Origin: Xanthobacteraceae bacterium
GTDB taxonomy: Bacteria > Pseudomonadota > Alphaproteobacteria > Rhizobiales > Xanthobacteraceae
Direction of reading: 5' to 3'
NCBI GenBank assembly: GCA_019746135.1
Contig: JAIESI010000176.1
Coordinates: 1 to 64,000 of the forward strand
Length of the DNA stretch: 64,000 bases
Below, piece after piece: positions 41,994 through 50,846 of the stretch (position 1 is the stretch's first letter; each line of letters begins with the position of its first letter). The notes under the pieces were generated by a model that searched no databases, had not been told where the DNA came from, and was given only the letters and a program-made list of their open reading frames with translations. A program made the translations under genes and the position numbers.

Positions 41994-43603
41994 CAATACA
42001 CGTCCGTCTGGTAGCGGCCGCTCTTCTTCAGCTCGGCGACGAACTGCACGGCCTCGTTGGTCGAGCGCGCACCGTGCGCCGCGGTGATGTCGATCAGGGC
42101 GCGGTCCACGTCCTTCGCCATCCGCTGCGCGTCGCCGCAGACGTAGACGTGCGCGCCGTCGGCGATCCACGACCACAGCTCGCGGCCGCTCTGCAGCATG
42201 CGGTCCTGGACGTAGAATTTTTCCTCGCCGTCGCGCGACCAGGCGAGCGAGAGGCGGGTGAGGACGCCGGCCGCCTTCATGCCGCTGAACTCGTCCTCGT
42301 AGAAAAAGTCGTAGTCGCGCTTCTGATGGCCGAAGAACAGCCAGTTCCGGCCCGGCGCCTTGGTCGCCATGCGCTCGTGCAGGAAGGCGCGGAACGGGGC
42401 CACGCCGGTGCCGGGGCCGATCATGATGACCGGCACGTTCGGATCGGCGGGCAGGCCGAAGGCATGCGCCTTCTGCACATAGACGCGGAGCCTGTCGCCG
42501 GAATTGATCCGGCCGGCCAGGAAGGTCGAGGCGACGCCGAGGCGGGTGCGCCTGGCGATCTCGTAGCGCACCGCGTCGATGGTCAGCGACACGCGGCCCT
42601 GGTGCACCTTGGGCGACGAGGAGATCGAGTAGAGCCGCGGCTGCAGCGGATCGAGCGCTTCGATGAACGCCTCGGGATCGGGGCGCACACCGCTGAATTT
42701 TTCGATCGCGGCAAGAACATCAAGCGTGGCGGCGTCGCCGTCGGGGTCCTCGCCAGCGGCCAGCGCCTGCGCCTTTTTCCGCCGTTCGCCGCCGGTGATG
42801 TAGGAGAACAGCTGAAACAGCATGTCGGGCGCAGGCGACAGCGAGACACCGTCGGTCAGAACCTCGCGCAGCGCGCGTCCGCCGATCGGGAAGTCGGCGG
42901 GAGCCTGCAGCGCCTTCAGCACCGCGTCGACCAGCGCGGGATCGTTGGTGGGGAACAGGCCGAAAGAATCGCCGACCGTGTAGTCGAGACTGCTTTCGGT
43001 CAGATCGAACTCGATGTGCCAGGTTTCTTTCGCCGAGCCCGGCTTGTTGAGGCGCGTGCGCGAGATGAAGGTCGCGAGTGCGGGATTGTCGCGCGAGGTG
43101 CCCGGCGCGCCTTCGGATTTCATCACCGGCGCTTCGGCCTTGGCCACCGGCTTTGCAGCCGCCGGAGCCGCGCCCAGCTCGGCATGGAGCGACTTCAGCA
43201 TCCGGTTGGTTTCCTTGCCGCCCGGCACGCACAGGTTCAGCCGCGCCTCGGTCTTGGCGAAAATCGCCTCCGCGTAATCCTTGCAGTCGTAGCCGCACTG
43301 GCCGCAGTCCTGCTGGCCCATCGCCGCCATGATGCGACGCTTGAGCGGCCGGCCTTCGGCGAGCTTCATGCGCTCGGCGAGCGGCATGGTCTGGTCATGC
43401 CAGGGCGCGCCGTCGTCCGCTTCGGCTGCGCCGCTGATATTCACCCCGGGCATCAGCGCCGACGCCTCCTGGGAGGAAAGCGCGGACGCGTCGCCGTCCA
43501 GCAATCCGGCGAAGAATCCGTTCAGCCAGACGCGCTGCTCGGCGGTGAACGGCGCATTCTCCGGCACGATCGACGAGAGCGGCGGGCGGACCGGCGAATT
43601 CAT
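41993..43603 (-). CDS. FAD/NADPH flavoprotein with 4Fe-4S domain, probable electron donor for NasA/NirA (CysJ-like)
   Basis: A 536-residue protein. After a divergent N-terminus it has an iron-sulfur motif at about residues 100-125 (CGQCGYDCKDYAEAI then CVPGG) of the RnfB-like FeS family. A CysJ-type FAD/NADPH reductase module without the flavodoxin domain follows (RLYSISSSP for FAD, GPGTGVAPFRAFLHER for NADPH, YVCGDAQRMAKDVD near the end). It overlaps nirA by ATGA and nasA by one base, so it should pass electrons to nitrate reductase or nitrite reductase. This domain combination replaces the usual NasB/NirB reductase. Confidence 0.88.
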   Translation of the reverse strand: MNSPVRPPLSSIVPENAPFTAEQRVWLNGFFAGLLDGDASALSSQEASALMPGVNISGAAEADDGAPWHDQTMPLAERMKLAEGRPLKRRIMAAMGQQDCGQCGYDCKDYAEAIFAKTEARLNLCVPGGKETNRMLKSLHAELGAAPAAAKPVAKAEAPVMKSEGAPGTSRDNPALATFISRTRLNKPGSAKETWHIEFDLTESSLDYTVGDSFGLFPTNDPALVDAVLKALQAPADFPIGGRALREVLTDGVSLSPAPDMLFQLFSYITGGERRKKAQALAAGEDPDGDAATLDVLAAIEKFSGVRPDPEAFIEALDPLQPRLYSISSSPKVHQGRVSLTIDAVRYEIARRTRLGVASTFLAGRINSGDRLRVYVQKAHAFGLPADPNVPVIMIGPGTGVAPFRAFLHERMATKAPGRNWLFFGHQKRDYDFFYEDEFSGMKAAGVLTRLSLAWSRDGEEKFYVQDRMLQSGRELWSWIADGAHVYVCGDAQRMAKDVDRALIDITAAHGARSTNEAVQFVAELKKSGRYQTDVY

Positions 43604-45357
43604 CCGGGCGTCTCCGCGAACATTTGCGTCAGCGCGGCAATCTCATGACGGCGGGTGAAGGACTGAAATGTCTCGGCGGGCGAGGCGCGGCGCGCCAGAT
43701 AGGTCTTCAACATGCGCTCGACGATCGGCGGCGCGTCCTCGGCCTTGACGTCCTGGTAGATTTCGCGGGCGAGGCCGGCGTCGGGCCCGAACCCGCCGCC
43801 GACCAGGATGTGATAACCCTCGACCGTGTCGCCGTCGTCGTTGACCGGCACCTTGCAGGCGATCAGCCCGATGTCGCCGATATAGTGCTGCGCGCAGGAA
43901 TGATGGCAGCCGGTCAGGTGAATGTTGACCGGGCCGTCGAGCTCGACCCGCGCCTCGCACCAGCGGGCGATGTCCTCGGCATGGCGCTTGGTGTCGGAGG
44001 CGGCGAAACGGCAGCCGGCATTGCCGGTGCAGGCGACGAGGCCGGAGCGGATCGAGCTCGCCTTGGTCGTCAGCCCGAGTTGCTCGATCGCGGCTTCGGC
44101 GGCCGCGATTTTCGCGTTCGGCACGCCGGAGATCAGCAGGTTCTGCCAGACCGTCAGGCGGATATCGCCGTCGCCGAACTGCTGCGCGATCGCGGCAAGC
44201 CCGCGCATCTGCGCACAGGTGAGCTTGCCGACCGGCAGCACGACGCCGATCCAGTTGAGCCTGTCCTGCTTTTGCGGATGAGCGCCGATGTGGGCGGTGC
44301 GGTCGAAGGCCGGCCGCGCCGCGAGCGCCTCGGCCGGAACGCGCGTGAGCTTTGCACCAAGCTTCTCTTCGACCAGCGTGAGGTACTTGTCGAAGCCCAT
44401 GGCGTCGAGCACGTACTTCATCCGCGCCTTGTTGCGGTTGGTGCGGTCGCCATGGGCGCTGAACACGCGGACGATGGCGTCGGCCACCTTCGTCGCGTCG
44501 GCCGGTCTGACGATCACGCCGGTGTCGCGGGCGAAATCGCGGTGGCCGGTGATGCCGCCGAGCGCGAGCTTGAACCAGACGCCGGGCTCGGCGCCGAAGC
44601 CTTCCTTCACCTCGACGGCCTGAAAACCGATGTCGTTGGTGTCCTCGAGCACCGGGATCATCCCCGCACCGTCGAAGGCGACGTTGAACTTGCGGGGAAG
44701 CCCGTAGAGGCCGCGCTCGTTGAGGATGTGATGGTGCCACTCGCGGGCATAGGGCCGCGTATCCAGCAGCTCCTGCGGATCGATGCCGGCGGTCGGCGTG
44801 CCGGTGACATTGCGGATGTTGTCCGCGCCGGTGCCGCGCGAGCAAAGGCCGAGCGCGAGAATGCCTTCGAGCACGTCGATCGCGTTCTTCGGCTCGATCT
44901 CGCGGACCTGGAAGTTGGCGCGCGTGGTCACGTGCGAGTAGCCGCCGGCGAATTGTTCGGCGAGATCGGCCAGGCCCGCGAGCTGCCAATGGGTGAGGGT
45001 GCCGTTCGGGATGCGCAGCCGGCACATGTAGGAGGTCTGTGCCGGAGCGACGTAAAACAGGCCGTAGTAGCGCCAGCGGAAATTGTCGGCGGGCTTCGGC
45101 GGTTCGTTCCTGCCGGCCTGGTCCTTGAGCCTCGAATAGGCGTCGAACGGGTGCTGCTCGCGCTTGAATCTCTCCTGCTCGGAGAGCTTGCCGCCGCCGG
45201 CAACGGTCTGGTCCTGCGCCAGCAGATGCTCGGCGTCGGGACCCGACGGAACGCCCGGCACGGGCTTGCCCGCGCCGCGCGCCGCGCGCGCGATCTGCAG
45301 GCCGGAGGTGAAGCCCTCCAGATAGCGCTTCTGCTCTGGCGAGAAGTCCCCGGACAT
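43600..45357 (-). CDS. nirA: Assimilatory ferredoxin-type nitrite reductase (siroheme, 4Fe-4S)
   Basis: A 585-residue protein with two nitrite/sulfite reductase half-domains. Cluster and siroheme ligation is by C443, C449, C484 and C488 (CTGNAGC and CHHSC), and basic substrate-pocket residues occur in TTRANFQVREI. It reduces nitrite to ammonium with six electrons. The length and lack of an FAD domain fit NirA rather than NirB. Ribosome binding overlaps the nrtD end 7 bases upstream; the stop overlaps the flavoprotein start. Sulfite reductase CysI is a close relative, but the nitrate context decides. Confidence 0.92.
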   Translation of the reverse strand: MSGDFSPEQKRYLEGFTSGLQIARAARGAGKPVPGVPSGPDAEHLLAQDQTVAGGGKLSEQERFKREQHPFDAYSRLKDQAGRNEPPKPADNFRWRYYGLFYVAPAQTSYMCRLRIPNGTLTHWQLAGLADLAEQFAGGYSHVTTRANFQVREIEPKNAIDVLEGILALGLCSRGTGADNIRNVTGTPTAGIDPQELLDTRPYAREWHHHILNERGLYGLPRKFNVAFDGAGMIPVLEDTNDIGFQAVEVKEGFGAEPGVWFKLALGGITGHRDFARDTGVIVRPADATKVADAIVRVFSAHGDRTNRNKARMKYVLDAMGFDKYLTLVEEKLGAKLTRVPAEALAARPAFDRTAHIGAHPQKQDRLNWIGVVLPVGKLTCAQMRGLAAIAQQFGDGDIRLTVWQNLLISGVPNAKIAAAEAAIEQLGLTTKASSIRSGLVACTGNAGCRFAASDTKRHAEDIARWCEARVELDGPVNIHLTGCHHSCAQHYIGDIGLIACKVPVNDDGDTVEGYHILVGGGFGPDAGLAREIYQDVKAEDAPPIVERMLKTYLARRASPAETFQSFTRRHEIAALTQMFAETPG

Positions 45358-45364
45358 GGACGTC

Positions 45365-46165
45365 TCACGCCGCTTCGACGAAGTGATGCCGCTCGTAGAG
45401 GAACTCGAGAACGCGCTGGCGGCACTTGAGATACGTGGCGTCGCCGGCGAGCGCGAGGCGCTTCCTCGGCCGCGCCAGCGGCACGTCGAGCACCTCGCCG
45501 ATGTGGGCCGCGGGACCGTTGGTCATCATCACGATGCGGTCGGAGAGCAGCACCGCCTCGTCGACATCGTGGGTGATCATCATCACCGTGTTGCCGAGCT
45601 TGGCGTGGATCGCCATCACCGAGTCCTGCAGGTGCGCGCGGGTGAGCGCGTCGAGCGCGCCGAACGGCTCATCCAGAAGGAGGACCTTCGGCTCCATCGC
45701 CAGCGCCCGGGCCAGGCCGACGCGCTGCTTCATGCCGCCGGAGATTTCCGACGGCCGCTTGTCCTTGGCATGCGCCATCTGCACCAGATCGAGATTGTGC
45801 ATGATCCAGCCGTGGCGCTCCTGCCGCGATTTGGTCGAGGAAAAGACCTTGTCGACTGCGATCTTCACGTTGGCGTAGACCGTGAGCCAAGGCAGCAGCG
45901 AGTGGTTCTGAAACACCACGGCGCGGTCCGGCCCCGGATCGTTCACCTCCTTGTTCTCCAGCAGCACGCAGCCGCGCGTGACGGGCAAGAGCCCTGCGAC
46001 GAGGTTCAAGAGCGTGCTCTTGCCGCAGCCGGAATGGCCGATGATCGAGACGAATTCGCCCTTCTCGATCCCGAGCGTGACGTCTTTCAGCACCTCGGTC
46101 TCGGTCGAGCCGCGGCTGAAGTTCTTGTCGATGTGATCGAGCTTGAGATACGGAACGTGCGTCAT
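45365..46165 (-). CDS. nrtD: Nitrate ABC transporter ATP-binding protein
   Basis: A 266-residue ATPase: Walker A GHSGCGKST, Q-loop region VFQNHSLLPWLTVYANV, signature ISGGMKQR, Walker B VLLLDEPFGALD, H-loop ITHDVDEA. The YANVKIAVDKVF and C-terminal RPRKRLAL segments match NrtC/NrtD/CmpD. It has no fused binding-protein domain, so it is NrtD-like. ATG 46165 was chosen because GAGGAGA lies 6 bases upstream; ATG 46171 would touch it. It lies 11 bases after the permease gene. Confidence 0.93.
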   Translation of the reverse strand: MTHVPYLKLDHIDKNFSRGSTETEVLKDVTLGIEKGEFVSIIGHSGCGKSTLLNLVAGLLPVTRGCVLLENKEVNDPGPDRAVVFQNHSLLPWLTVYANVKIAVDKVFSSTKSRQERHGWIMHNLDLVQMAHAKDKRPSEISGGMKQRVGLARALAMEPKVLLLDEPFGALDALTRAHLQDSVMAIHAKLGNTVMMITHDVDEAVLLSDRIVMMTNGPAAHIGEVLDVPLARPRKRLALAGDATYLKCRQRVLEFLYERHHFVEAA

Positions 46166-46176
46166 CGGCATTCTCC

Positions 46177-47076
46177 TCAGTTCGCCGCGGTGCCGCGGGT
46201 GACGATGGTGGCGACGCCGGCGACGATCCGGTCGAGGATGAAGCCGACGAGGCCGACATAGATCAGCGCGAGGATGATCTCGCTGATGTGCGACGAGTTC
46301 CACGCGTCCCAGATGAAGAAGCCGATGCCGACGCCGCCGATCAGCATCTCGGCCGCGACGATGGCGAGCCAGGACAGGCCGATGCCGATGCGCAATCCGG
46401 TGAAGATGTAAGGCGCGGCCGCCGGCACCATGATCTTGAAGAAGTACTCGAGCTGGTTGAGCCGCAGCACCTGCGCGACGTTGCGGTAGTCCTGCGGGAT
46501 GTTGCGGATGCCGACCGCAGTGTTGATGATGATCGGCCAGATCGCGGTGATGAAGATCACAAAGATCGCCGAGGGCTGGCCGTTGCGGAAGGCCGCGAGC
46601 GACAGCGGCAGCCAGGCGAGCGGCGGCACCGTGCGCAGCACCTGGAAGATCGGGTCGAGCCCGCGCATCGCCCAGGTCGACTGGCCGACCAGCGTGCCGA
46701 GCGCCACGCCGGCGACCGCCGCGAGTGCATAGCCGAAGGCGACGCGCTGCAGGCTGGCCGACATGTGCCAGAACAGGCCCTTGTCGATGCCGCCGCGGTC
46801 GAAGAACGGATCGACGATCAGCTCCCAGGTGTCGGCCAGCACTTTGGACGGCGGCGGCAGTGTTGCGCCCGTCCTGCGGCAAAGCATTTCCCAGACAACC
46901 AGACCCAGGGCGATCACGACGACCGGAGGAACGACGACGACGGCGAACGACCTCGCTCGGGCGATGGTGCGGGCGACCAGCGGAGTTTTCTTCGGCGCGA
47001 TCGCCAACACCTTGGCCGGCGCGGCAGAGGGAAACGGCACCGCGGTGGTCTCGATCTTGAGCACGGGCATGTTCAT
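46177..47076 (-). CDS. nrtB: Nitrate ABC transporter permease
   Basis: A 299-residue membrane protein of the NrtB/CmpB/SsuC group with a cytoplasmic N-terminal tail of about 45 residues, then about six membrane segments. The typical LPPPSKVLADTWELIVDPFF segment and the ATPase-contacting loop NVAQVLRLNQLEYFFKIMVP are present. The ATG at 47076 (next ATG 47070) was selected as the longer frame runs antisense-like through nrtA. It lies between nrtA and nrtD, completing the importer. Confidence 0.92.
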   Translation of the reverse strand: MNMPVLKIETTAVPFPSAAPAKVLAIAPKKTPLVARTIARARSFAVVVVPPVVVIALGLVVWEMLCRRTGATLPPPSKVLADTWELIVDPFFDRGGIDKGLFWHMSASLQRVAFGYALAAVAGVALGTLVGQSTWAMRGLDPIFQVLRTVPPLAWLPLSLAAFRNGQPSAIFVIFITAIWPIIINTAVGIRNIPQDYRNVAQVLRLNQLEYFFKIMVPAAAPYIFTGLRIGIGLSWLAIVAAEMLIGGVGIGFFIWDAWNSSHISEIILALIYVGLVGFILDRIVAGVATIVTRGTAAN

Positions 47077-47141
47077 TTCGGTCTCGCTCCAGTGGAATGA
47101 GATGAGGCCGCCAGCAGGGTCAGTTGCCGGCGGCCCCGGCT

Positions 47142-48455
47142 TCAGCCGATCTCGGCGCGCTTGATCGCGAGGCTCTTCAGGTAGGCGGCCGGATTCTCCG
47201 GATCGAACACCTTGCCGTCGAAGAACGTCTCCTTGCCGCGCGACTTCGAGGTCGGGATGTCCTCTGCCTTGACGCCCAGCGTCTTGGCGGCGTCGCGCCA
47301 GATCTCCTCGCGGTTGACCTTGGCGACAAGTCCTTTGGCGTCGGTGTTCGGCTCGAGCTTGCCCCAGCGGATATCTTCCGTGATGAACCACAAGTCGTGG
47401 CTCTGGAACGGATAGGAGGCGTGATTCATCCAGTACTTCATGATGTGCGGCGAGTTCTCGACCACCTTGCCGGGGATGCCGTAGTCGAACTTGCCCTTGG
47501 TGCGCTCGATGATGTCCTCGTAGGGCGCGTTGATCCATTGACGCTTGGCCATGATGCGCGCGAGCTCTTCGTGGTTCTCGGGCTTGTCGGCCCACTGTTG
47601 CGCATCCATCACCGCCATCAGCAGCGCCTTGGACGCGTTCGGATACTTGTCGACCCAGGCAGCGCGCATGCCGAGCGATTTTTCCGGATGCTTGTTCCAG
47701 AGCTCGCCGGTGGTGATTGCGGTGTAGCCGATGCCTTGATGCACGAGCTGGAGATTCCACGGCTCACAGACGCAGAAGCAGTCCATCGTGCCGACCTTCA
47801 TGTTCGCCACCATCTGCGGCGGTGGAACGGTGATGGTCTCGATGTCCTTGTCCGGGTCGATGCCGCCGGCGGCGAGCCAGTAGCGGATCCAGAGATCGTG
47901 CGTGCCGCCGGGGAATGTGTTGGCGGCCTTTACGGCCTTGCCGGAGGCCTTCTTCTTTTCCAATGCGACCTTGAACTCCTTGGTGTCGAGGCCTAAGCGC
48001 AGCTCGGCATGCTCCTTGGCGACCGAGATGCATTGGCTGTCGAGGTTGAGCCGCGCCAGGATGTACATGGGCGTCGGTACGTTGTTCTGCGTCACCTTGC
48101 CGGCTGAGATCAGGTAGGGCATGGGCGAGAGAATATGTGCGCCGTCGATGCCGTTGGCTTCGCCGCCAAGTACGATGTTGTCGCGCGTTGCCCCCCATGA
48201 GGCCTGCTTCAGCACTTCGGTATCGGGCAGGCCGTGCTTGGCGAAAAAGCCCTTGTCCTTGGCGACGAACAGTGCGGCAGCGTCGGTGAGTGCGATGAAG
48301 CCGAGCTTGGCGCCTTTTACTTCGGGGCCGGCGGCTTGCGCGAATGCGCCCGACGGCAGTTGCGTTTTGGCGGCGGCGAGGAGTGCGGCGGTGCCGGCGC
48401 CGGCCTTCAGGAATTTGCGGCGGCTGATGCCGTTGTTGCGGCGTTCGGTGGTCAT
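47142..48455 (-). CDS. nrtA: Nitrate ABC transporter substrate-binding protein (Tat-exported)
   Basis: A 437-residue nitrate-binding protein of the NrtA/CmpA family. The N-terminus has a twin-arginine signal (SRRKFLK, R12 and R13) and cleavage near FAQA. The mature protein shows AKLGFIALTDAAALFVAKDKGFF, the SPMPYLISAG segment and DCFCVCEPWN, which fit the ligand pocket. It is the first gene after a 355-base leader region, which fits regulation by the nasS-nasT pair just upstream. It resembles NasS, which keeps the fold as a cytoplasmic sensor. Confidence 0.94.
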   Translation of the reverse strand: MTTERRNNGISRRKFLKAGAGTAALLAAAKTQLPSGAFAQAAGPEVKGAKLGFIALTDAAALFVAKDKGFFAKHGLPDTEVLKQASWGATRDNIVLGGEANGIDGAHILSPMPYLISAGKVTQNNVPTPMYILARLNLDSQCISVAKEHAELRLGLDTKEFKVALEKKKASGKAVKAANTFPGGTHDLWIRYWLAAGGIDPDKDIETITVPPPQMVANMKVGTMDCFCVCEPWNLQLVHQGIGYTAITTGELWNKHPEKSLGMRAAWVDKYPNASKALLMAVMDAQQWADKPENHEELARIMAKRQWINAPYEDIIERTKGKFDYGIPGKVVENSPHIMKYWMNHASYPFQSHDLWFITEDIRWGKLEPNTDAKGLVAKVNREEIWRDAAKTLGVKAEDIPTSKSRGKETFFDGKVFDPENPAAYLKSLAIKRAEIG

Positions 48456-48523
48456 TGTCCCTGCTGTCCTCTCTGGTTCGAAGCTCGCTGCTGACGCACC
48501 GGCACGCGTCGTTCTCGGGCAAC

Positions 48524-48623
48524 AAAAAAAAGCCGTGCCCCGAGGCGTTGAGTGACCTCCCCAGGACAGCGGCGTTGCTTTGCGGCCCGTCGTTGGACCT
48601 CAATGCCGAGGCTCGCCCGGCAC
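48524..48623 (-). promoter_or_regulatory. Attenuator-like hairpin, candidate NasT antitermination target
   Basis: On the minus strand, gtgcc, cgag and gcattgag pair in order with ctcaacgc, ctcg and ggcac (one mismatch, small internal loops). The stem is followed by ggc and eight thymines (complement of 48524-48531). It would form in the leader RNA between promoter and nrtA. ANTAR proteins such as NasT prevent termination at such leader sites when nitrate is sensed. I did not identify the paired hexanucleotide loops with certainty. Confidence 0.5.
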
Positions 48624-48639
48624 TGTTGGAAGCAATCAA

Positions 48640-48656
48640 TTCAAGTGTCGTGCCAA
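48640..48656 (-). promoter_or_regulatory. Sigma54-like (-24/-12) promoter of the nrtA operon
   Basis: The minus strand reads TTGGCACGACACTTGAA. It has the full TTGGCACG -24 element and the correct 4-base spacing to TTG, but the -12 element is TTGAA instead of TTGCA. It lies about 185 bases before the nrtA ATG. RpoN with NtrC control is known for nitrate assimilation in related bacteria. NtrC sites were not located with confidence. Confidence 0.5.
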
Positions 48657-48810
48657 ATCAGGGTGGCGTCGGGAACGGCAATGAAATCAGGACGATGGCC
48701 GATACCGCGATTCGGTCCGCGCGCGTGAGGACCGGGTCGAGAGGACAAATCCGCAGCTTGCTCTGTCGGTTTTTTATGCATCGCAAAAGAACAGGCAGAC
48801 GCAAATGTTT

Positions 48811-49977
48811 TCATCCCGCCGGCACGCGGCCGATGCGCCATGACGAAAGATGACCGGCAATGTCGCCGGGGTCGAAGATCGGGCCGGTGAACGCTCCGAT
48901 CGCGGCCGGCAGAACCGCGGCGGCTGATCCGAGCGCGTCGTCGTAGAGGTCCGGCCGGAACACCGCCATGGCTGCGCGGCACATCTCGTCCGACAACGGC
49001 GCCTGGCCCCAGCGCACCATCTGCGCATAGAGCCACGCCGCCTGCGCCGGATCGGGGCGGCCCGCGCCGTCGCGGCCGACCAGGAGGTAGTTCGGGTCGG
49101 AACGGACGCCGCCATCGGGCGCGACCTTGAGCCGGCCGTCGAGCGTCCGGCGGATGACTTCGGCTGAAACGCCGATGCGGTTCGGCGCGGCGAGAATGGC
49201 CGCGACCTCGTCGCGGTTGCCGGCCTCCTCGACGAAACCGGCCGCCCGTGCATGGGCGCGCACCAGCGCCGCAAGCTGCTCCGGGTTCTCGCGTGCAAAG
49301 CGGCTCCTGAACGCCAGCACCTTTTCGGCGGCACGCGGCAGGATCTCCGAGACGAAGTGCAGGATGAAGCCGATGCCGAGATCGACCGCGACCGAGTTCC
49401 ACGGCGCGCCGACGCAGAACGCATCGACGTGCCGGTTGGCGAGGCTTTCCACCATGTAGGGCGGCGGCAGCACCACGAGCCGCACGTCCTCGTCCGGATC
49501 GACACCGCCCGCCGCCATCCAGAATCGCAGATGATAGTTGTGCGTGGAGAACGGAAACGTCATGCCGAAGGTGAGCGGCTCCTGGCCGCGCGCCTTGCGG
49601 GTGGCGACGACCTTGGCGAGCGCCTTGGCCGTCGCCAGCGGGTCGGCGACGTTTCCCTCGGCGGCGGCTGCGATCGAGGCGTAGAGCGCAGGCGAGACGG
49701 TGATGGCGTTGCCGTTCACGCCGAGCGCAAAGGGCGCAACGATCGGCACCTTGACGTGGCCCAGGCCCAGGCTCGATGCGATCGCCACCGGCGCGATCAG
49801 ATGCGCGGCGTCGAACAGGCCGATGTTGAGCTTGTCGCGCATGTTCGACCACGACACCTCGCGCACGAGATCGATGTCGAGGCCTTCGGCCGCGGTGAAG
49901 CCCTTGTCGACCGCGATGATCAGCGCGGTCGCGTCGCATAGCGGGATGAAGCCGATGCGCAGGCGCCTGTCGGTCAT
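48811..49977 (-). CDS. nasS: Nitrate sensor NasS (NrtA/CmpA-family protein without export signal)
   Basis: A 388-residue protein of the nitrate-binding NrtA fold, starting directly with LRIGFIPLCDATALIIAVDKGFTAAEG and lacking any signal peptide, so it acts in the cytoplasm. The DAFCVGAPWNSVAVD segment parallels the NrtA ligand site. In known NasST systems NasS holds NasT inactive and releases it when nitrate binds. Its ATG overlaps the nasT stop by 4 bases (49974-49977), giving a two-gene regulatory operon directly upstream of the nitrate operon. Confidence 0.92.
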   Translation of the reverse strand: MTDRRLRIGFIPLCDATALIIAVDKGFTAAEGLDIDLVREVSWSNMRDKLNIGLFDAAHLIAPVAIASSLGLGHVKVPIVAPFALGVNGNAITVSPALYASIAAAAEGNVADPLATAKALAKVVATRKARGQEPLTFGMTFPFSTHNYHLRFWMAAGGVDPDEDVRLVVLPPPYMVESLANRHVDAFCVGAPWNSVAVDLGIGFILHFVSEILPRAAEKVLAFRSRFARENPEQLAALVRAHARAAGFVEEAGNRDEVAAILAAPNRIGVSAEVIRRTLDGRLKVAPDGGVRSDPNYLLVGRDGAGRPDPAQAAWLYAQMVRWGQAPLSDEMCRAAMAVFRPDLYDDALGSAAAVLPAAIGAFTGPIFDPGDIAGHLSSWRIGRVPAG

Positions 49978-50558
49978 TTGAACAGCTCCGCAGCGGTGAT
50001 CACCGATTGTGCGACCTCGGCGATCTTCTTGTTCTCGTTCATGGCGGTCTTGCGCAGCAGTGCGTAGGCGTTCTCTTCGCTCAGGTTCTTCGCCTTCATC
50101 AGAACTCCCTTGGCGCGGTCGATGACCTTGCGCTCCTCGAGCGCCGACCGTGTCTTCTCCAGCTCGGTCTCGAGCCGCGAGAACGCGTTGAAGCGCGAGA
50201 TGCAGAGATCGAGGATGTTCTGCACGCGGTCCTTGCGCAGGCCGCCGACGATGTAAGCGGAGACGCCGGCATCGACCGCGGCCTCGATCGAGGCGCGGTC
50301 GCTCTGGTCGACGAACATGGCGACCGGCCGCTTCACCGCGCGGCTCACCTGGAACATCTGCTCGAGCACGTCGCGGCTCGGGTTCTCCAGGTCGATCAGG
50401 ATGACGTCGGGATCGATGGTGTAGATGCGCTGAAGCAGGTGCGAGGTCTCACCGATGCGGACCACCTGCACGTGGCCAGCCTCGCGCAATCCGTCCTCCA
50501 GGATCGCAGCCCGGATCGGGTTCTTGTCGACGATGACGATCTTCAACGAGGGGTCCAC
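49974..50558 (-). CDS. nasT: ANTAR-domain antitermination regulator NasT
   Basis: A 194-residue protein: a response-regulator-like receiver (D11, D56 in VILIDLEN), a coiled linker (FSRLETELEKTRSALEERK, about 125-143) and a C-terminal ANTAR RNA-binding three-helix domain (VIDRAKGVLMKAKNLSEENA then YALLRKTAMNENKKIAEVA). NasT prevents early termination in nitrate-assimilation leader RNAs. The start is GTG 50558 with AGGTG just upstream. Coupling to nasS and the leader downstream make this assignment strong. Confidence 0.93.
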   Translation of the reverse strand: MDPSLKIVIVDKNPIRAAILEDGLREAGHVQVVRIGETSHLLQRIYTIDPDVILIDLENPSRDVLEQMFQVSRAVKRPVAMFVDQSDRASIEAAVDAGVSAYIVGGLRKDRVQNILDLCISRFNAFSRLETELEKTRSALEERKVIDRAKGVLMKAKNLSEENAYALLRKTAMNENKKIAEVAQSVITAAELFK

Positions 50559-50846
50559 GGCACCTGATCAAAGTTCAAGCAACGTGCCAAAGCGCGGAAC
50601 TCGGAGATTTACGATGAGGATCAACACCTTGCGGTGTTGCGGGGAGCTCCGGCGGGACCGGGCCCGCAGCAGCGGCAATGCCCGCTTGGATCGCAGTCGC
50701 CCGAAAATTGTGCAGTGCAGAAACAATCGCCAAGGCGGCGGGTTCGGTCGCCCGGCGCAATTTTAAGGAAAAAATTAACCAAACAATTGAAAAGCTTGTC
50801 CGTTGGACCGGCCACCGGCGGTCCGTCAGGAAGGGCCAGCCCGCGC

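Larger units (their letters stand above)
48456..48810 (-). other. 355-base leader and promoter region of the nrt-nir-nas operon
   Basis: No gene fits here. In the operon's orientation it runs from the nasS stop, through a sigma54-like promoter (48640-48656), a long imperfect hairpin ending in eight thymines (48524-48623), to the nrtA ATG at 48455. This is the layout expected for an operon controlled by nitrogen status at initiation and by nitrate, through NasS-NasT antitermination, in the leader RNA. Confidence 0.65.

Noticed and set aside
39585-42014. An 809-residue plus-strand frame opposite nasA
   Set aside because: It mirrors the nasA reading frame on the other strand, with low-complexity composition and no ribosome-binding site; the nasA motifs are decisive.
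50634-50846. Upstream extension of the radical SAM frame
   Set aside because: The 71 extra residues are basic and low-complexity, cross an AT-rich promoter-like stretch and lack family likeness.
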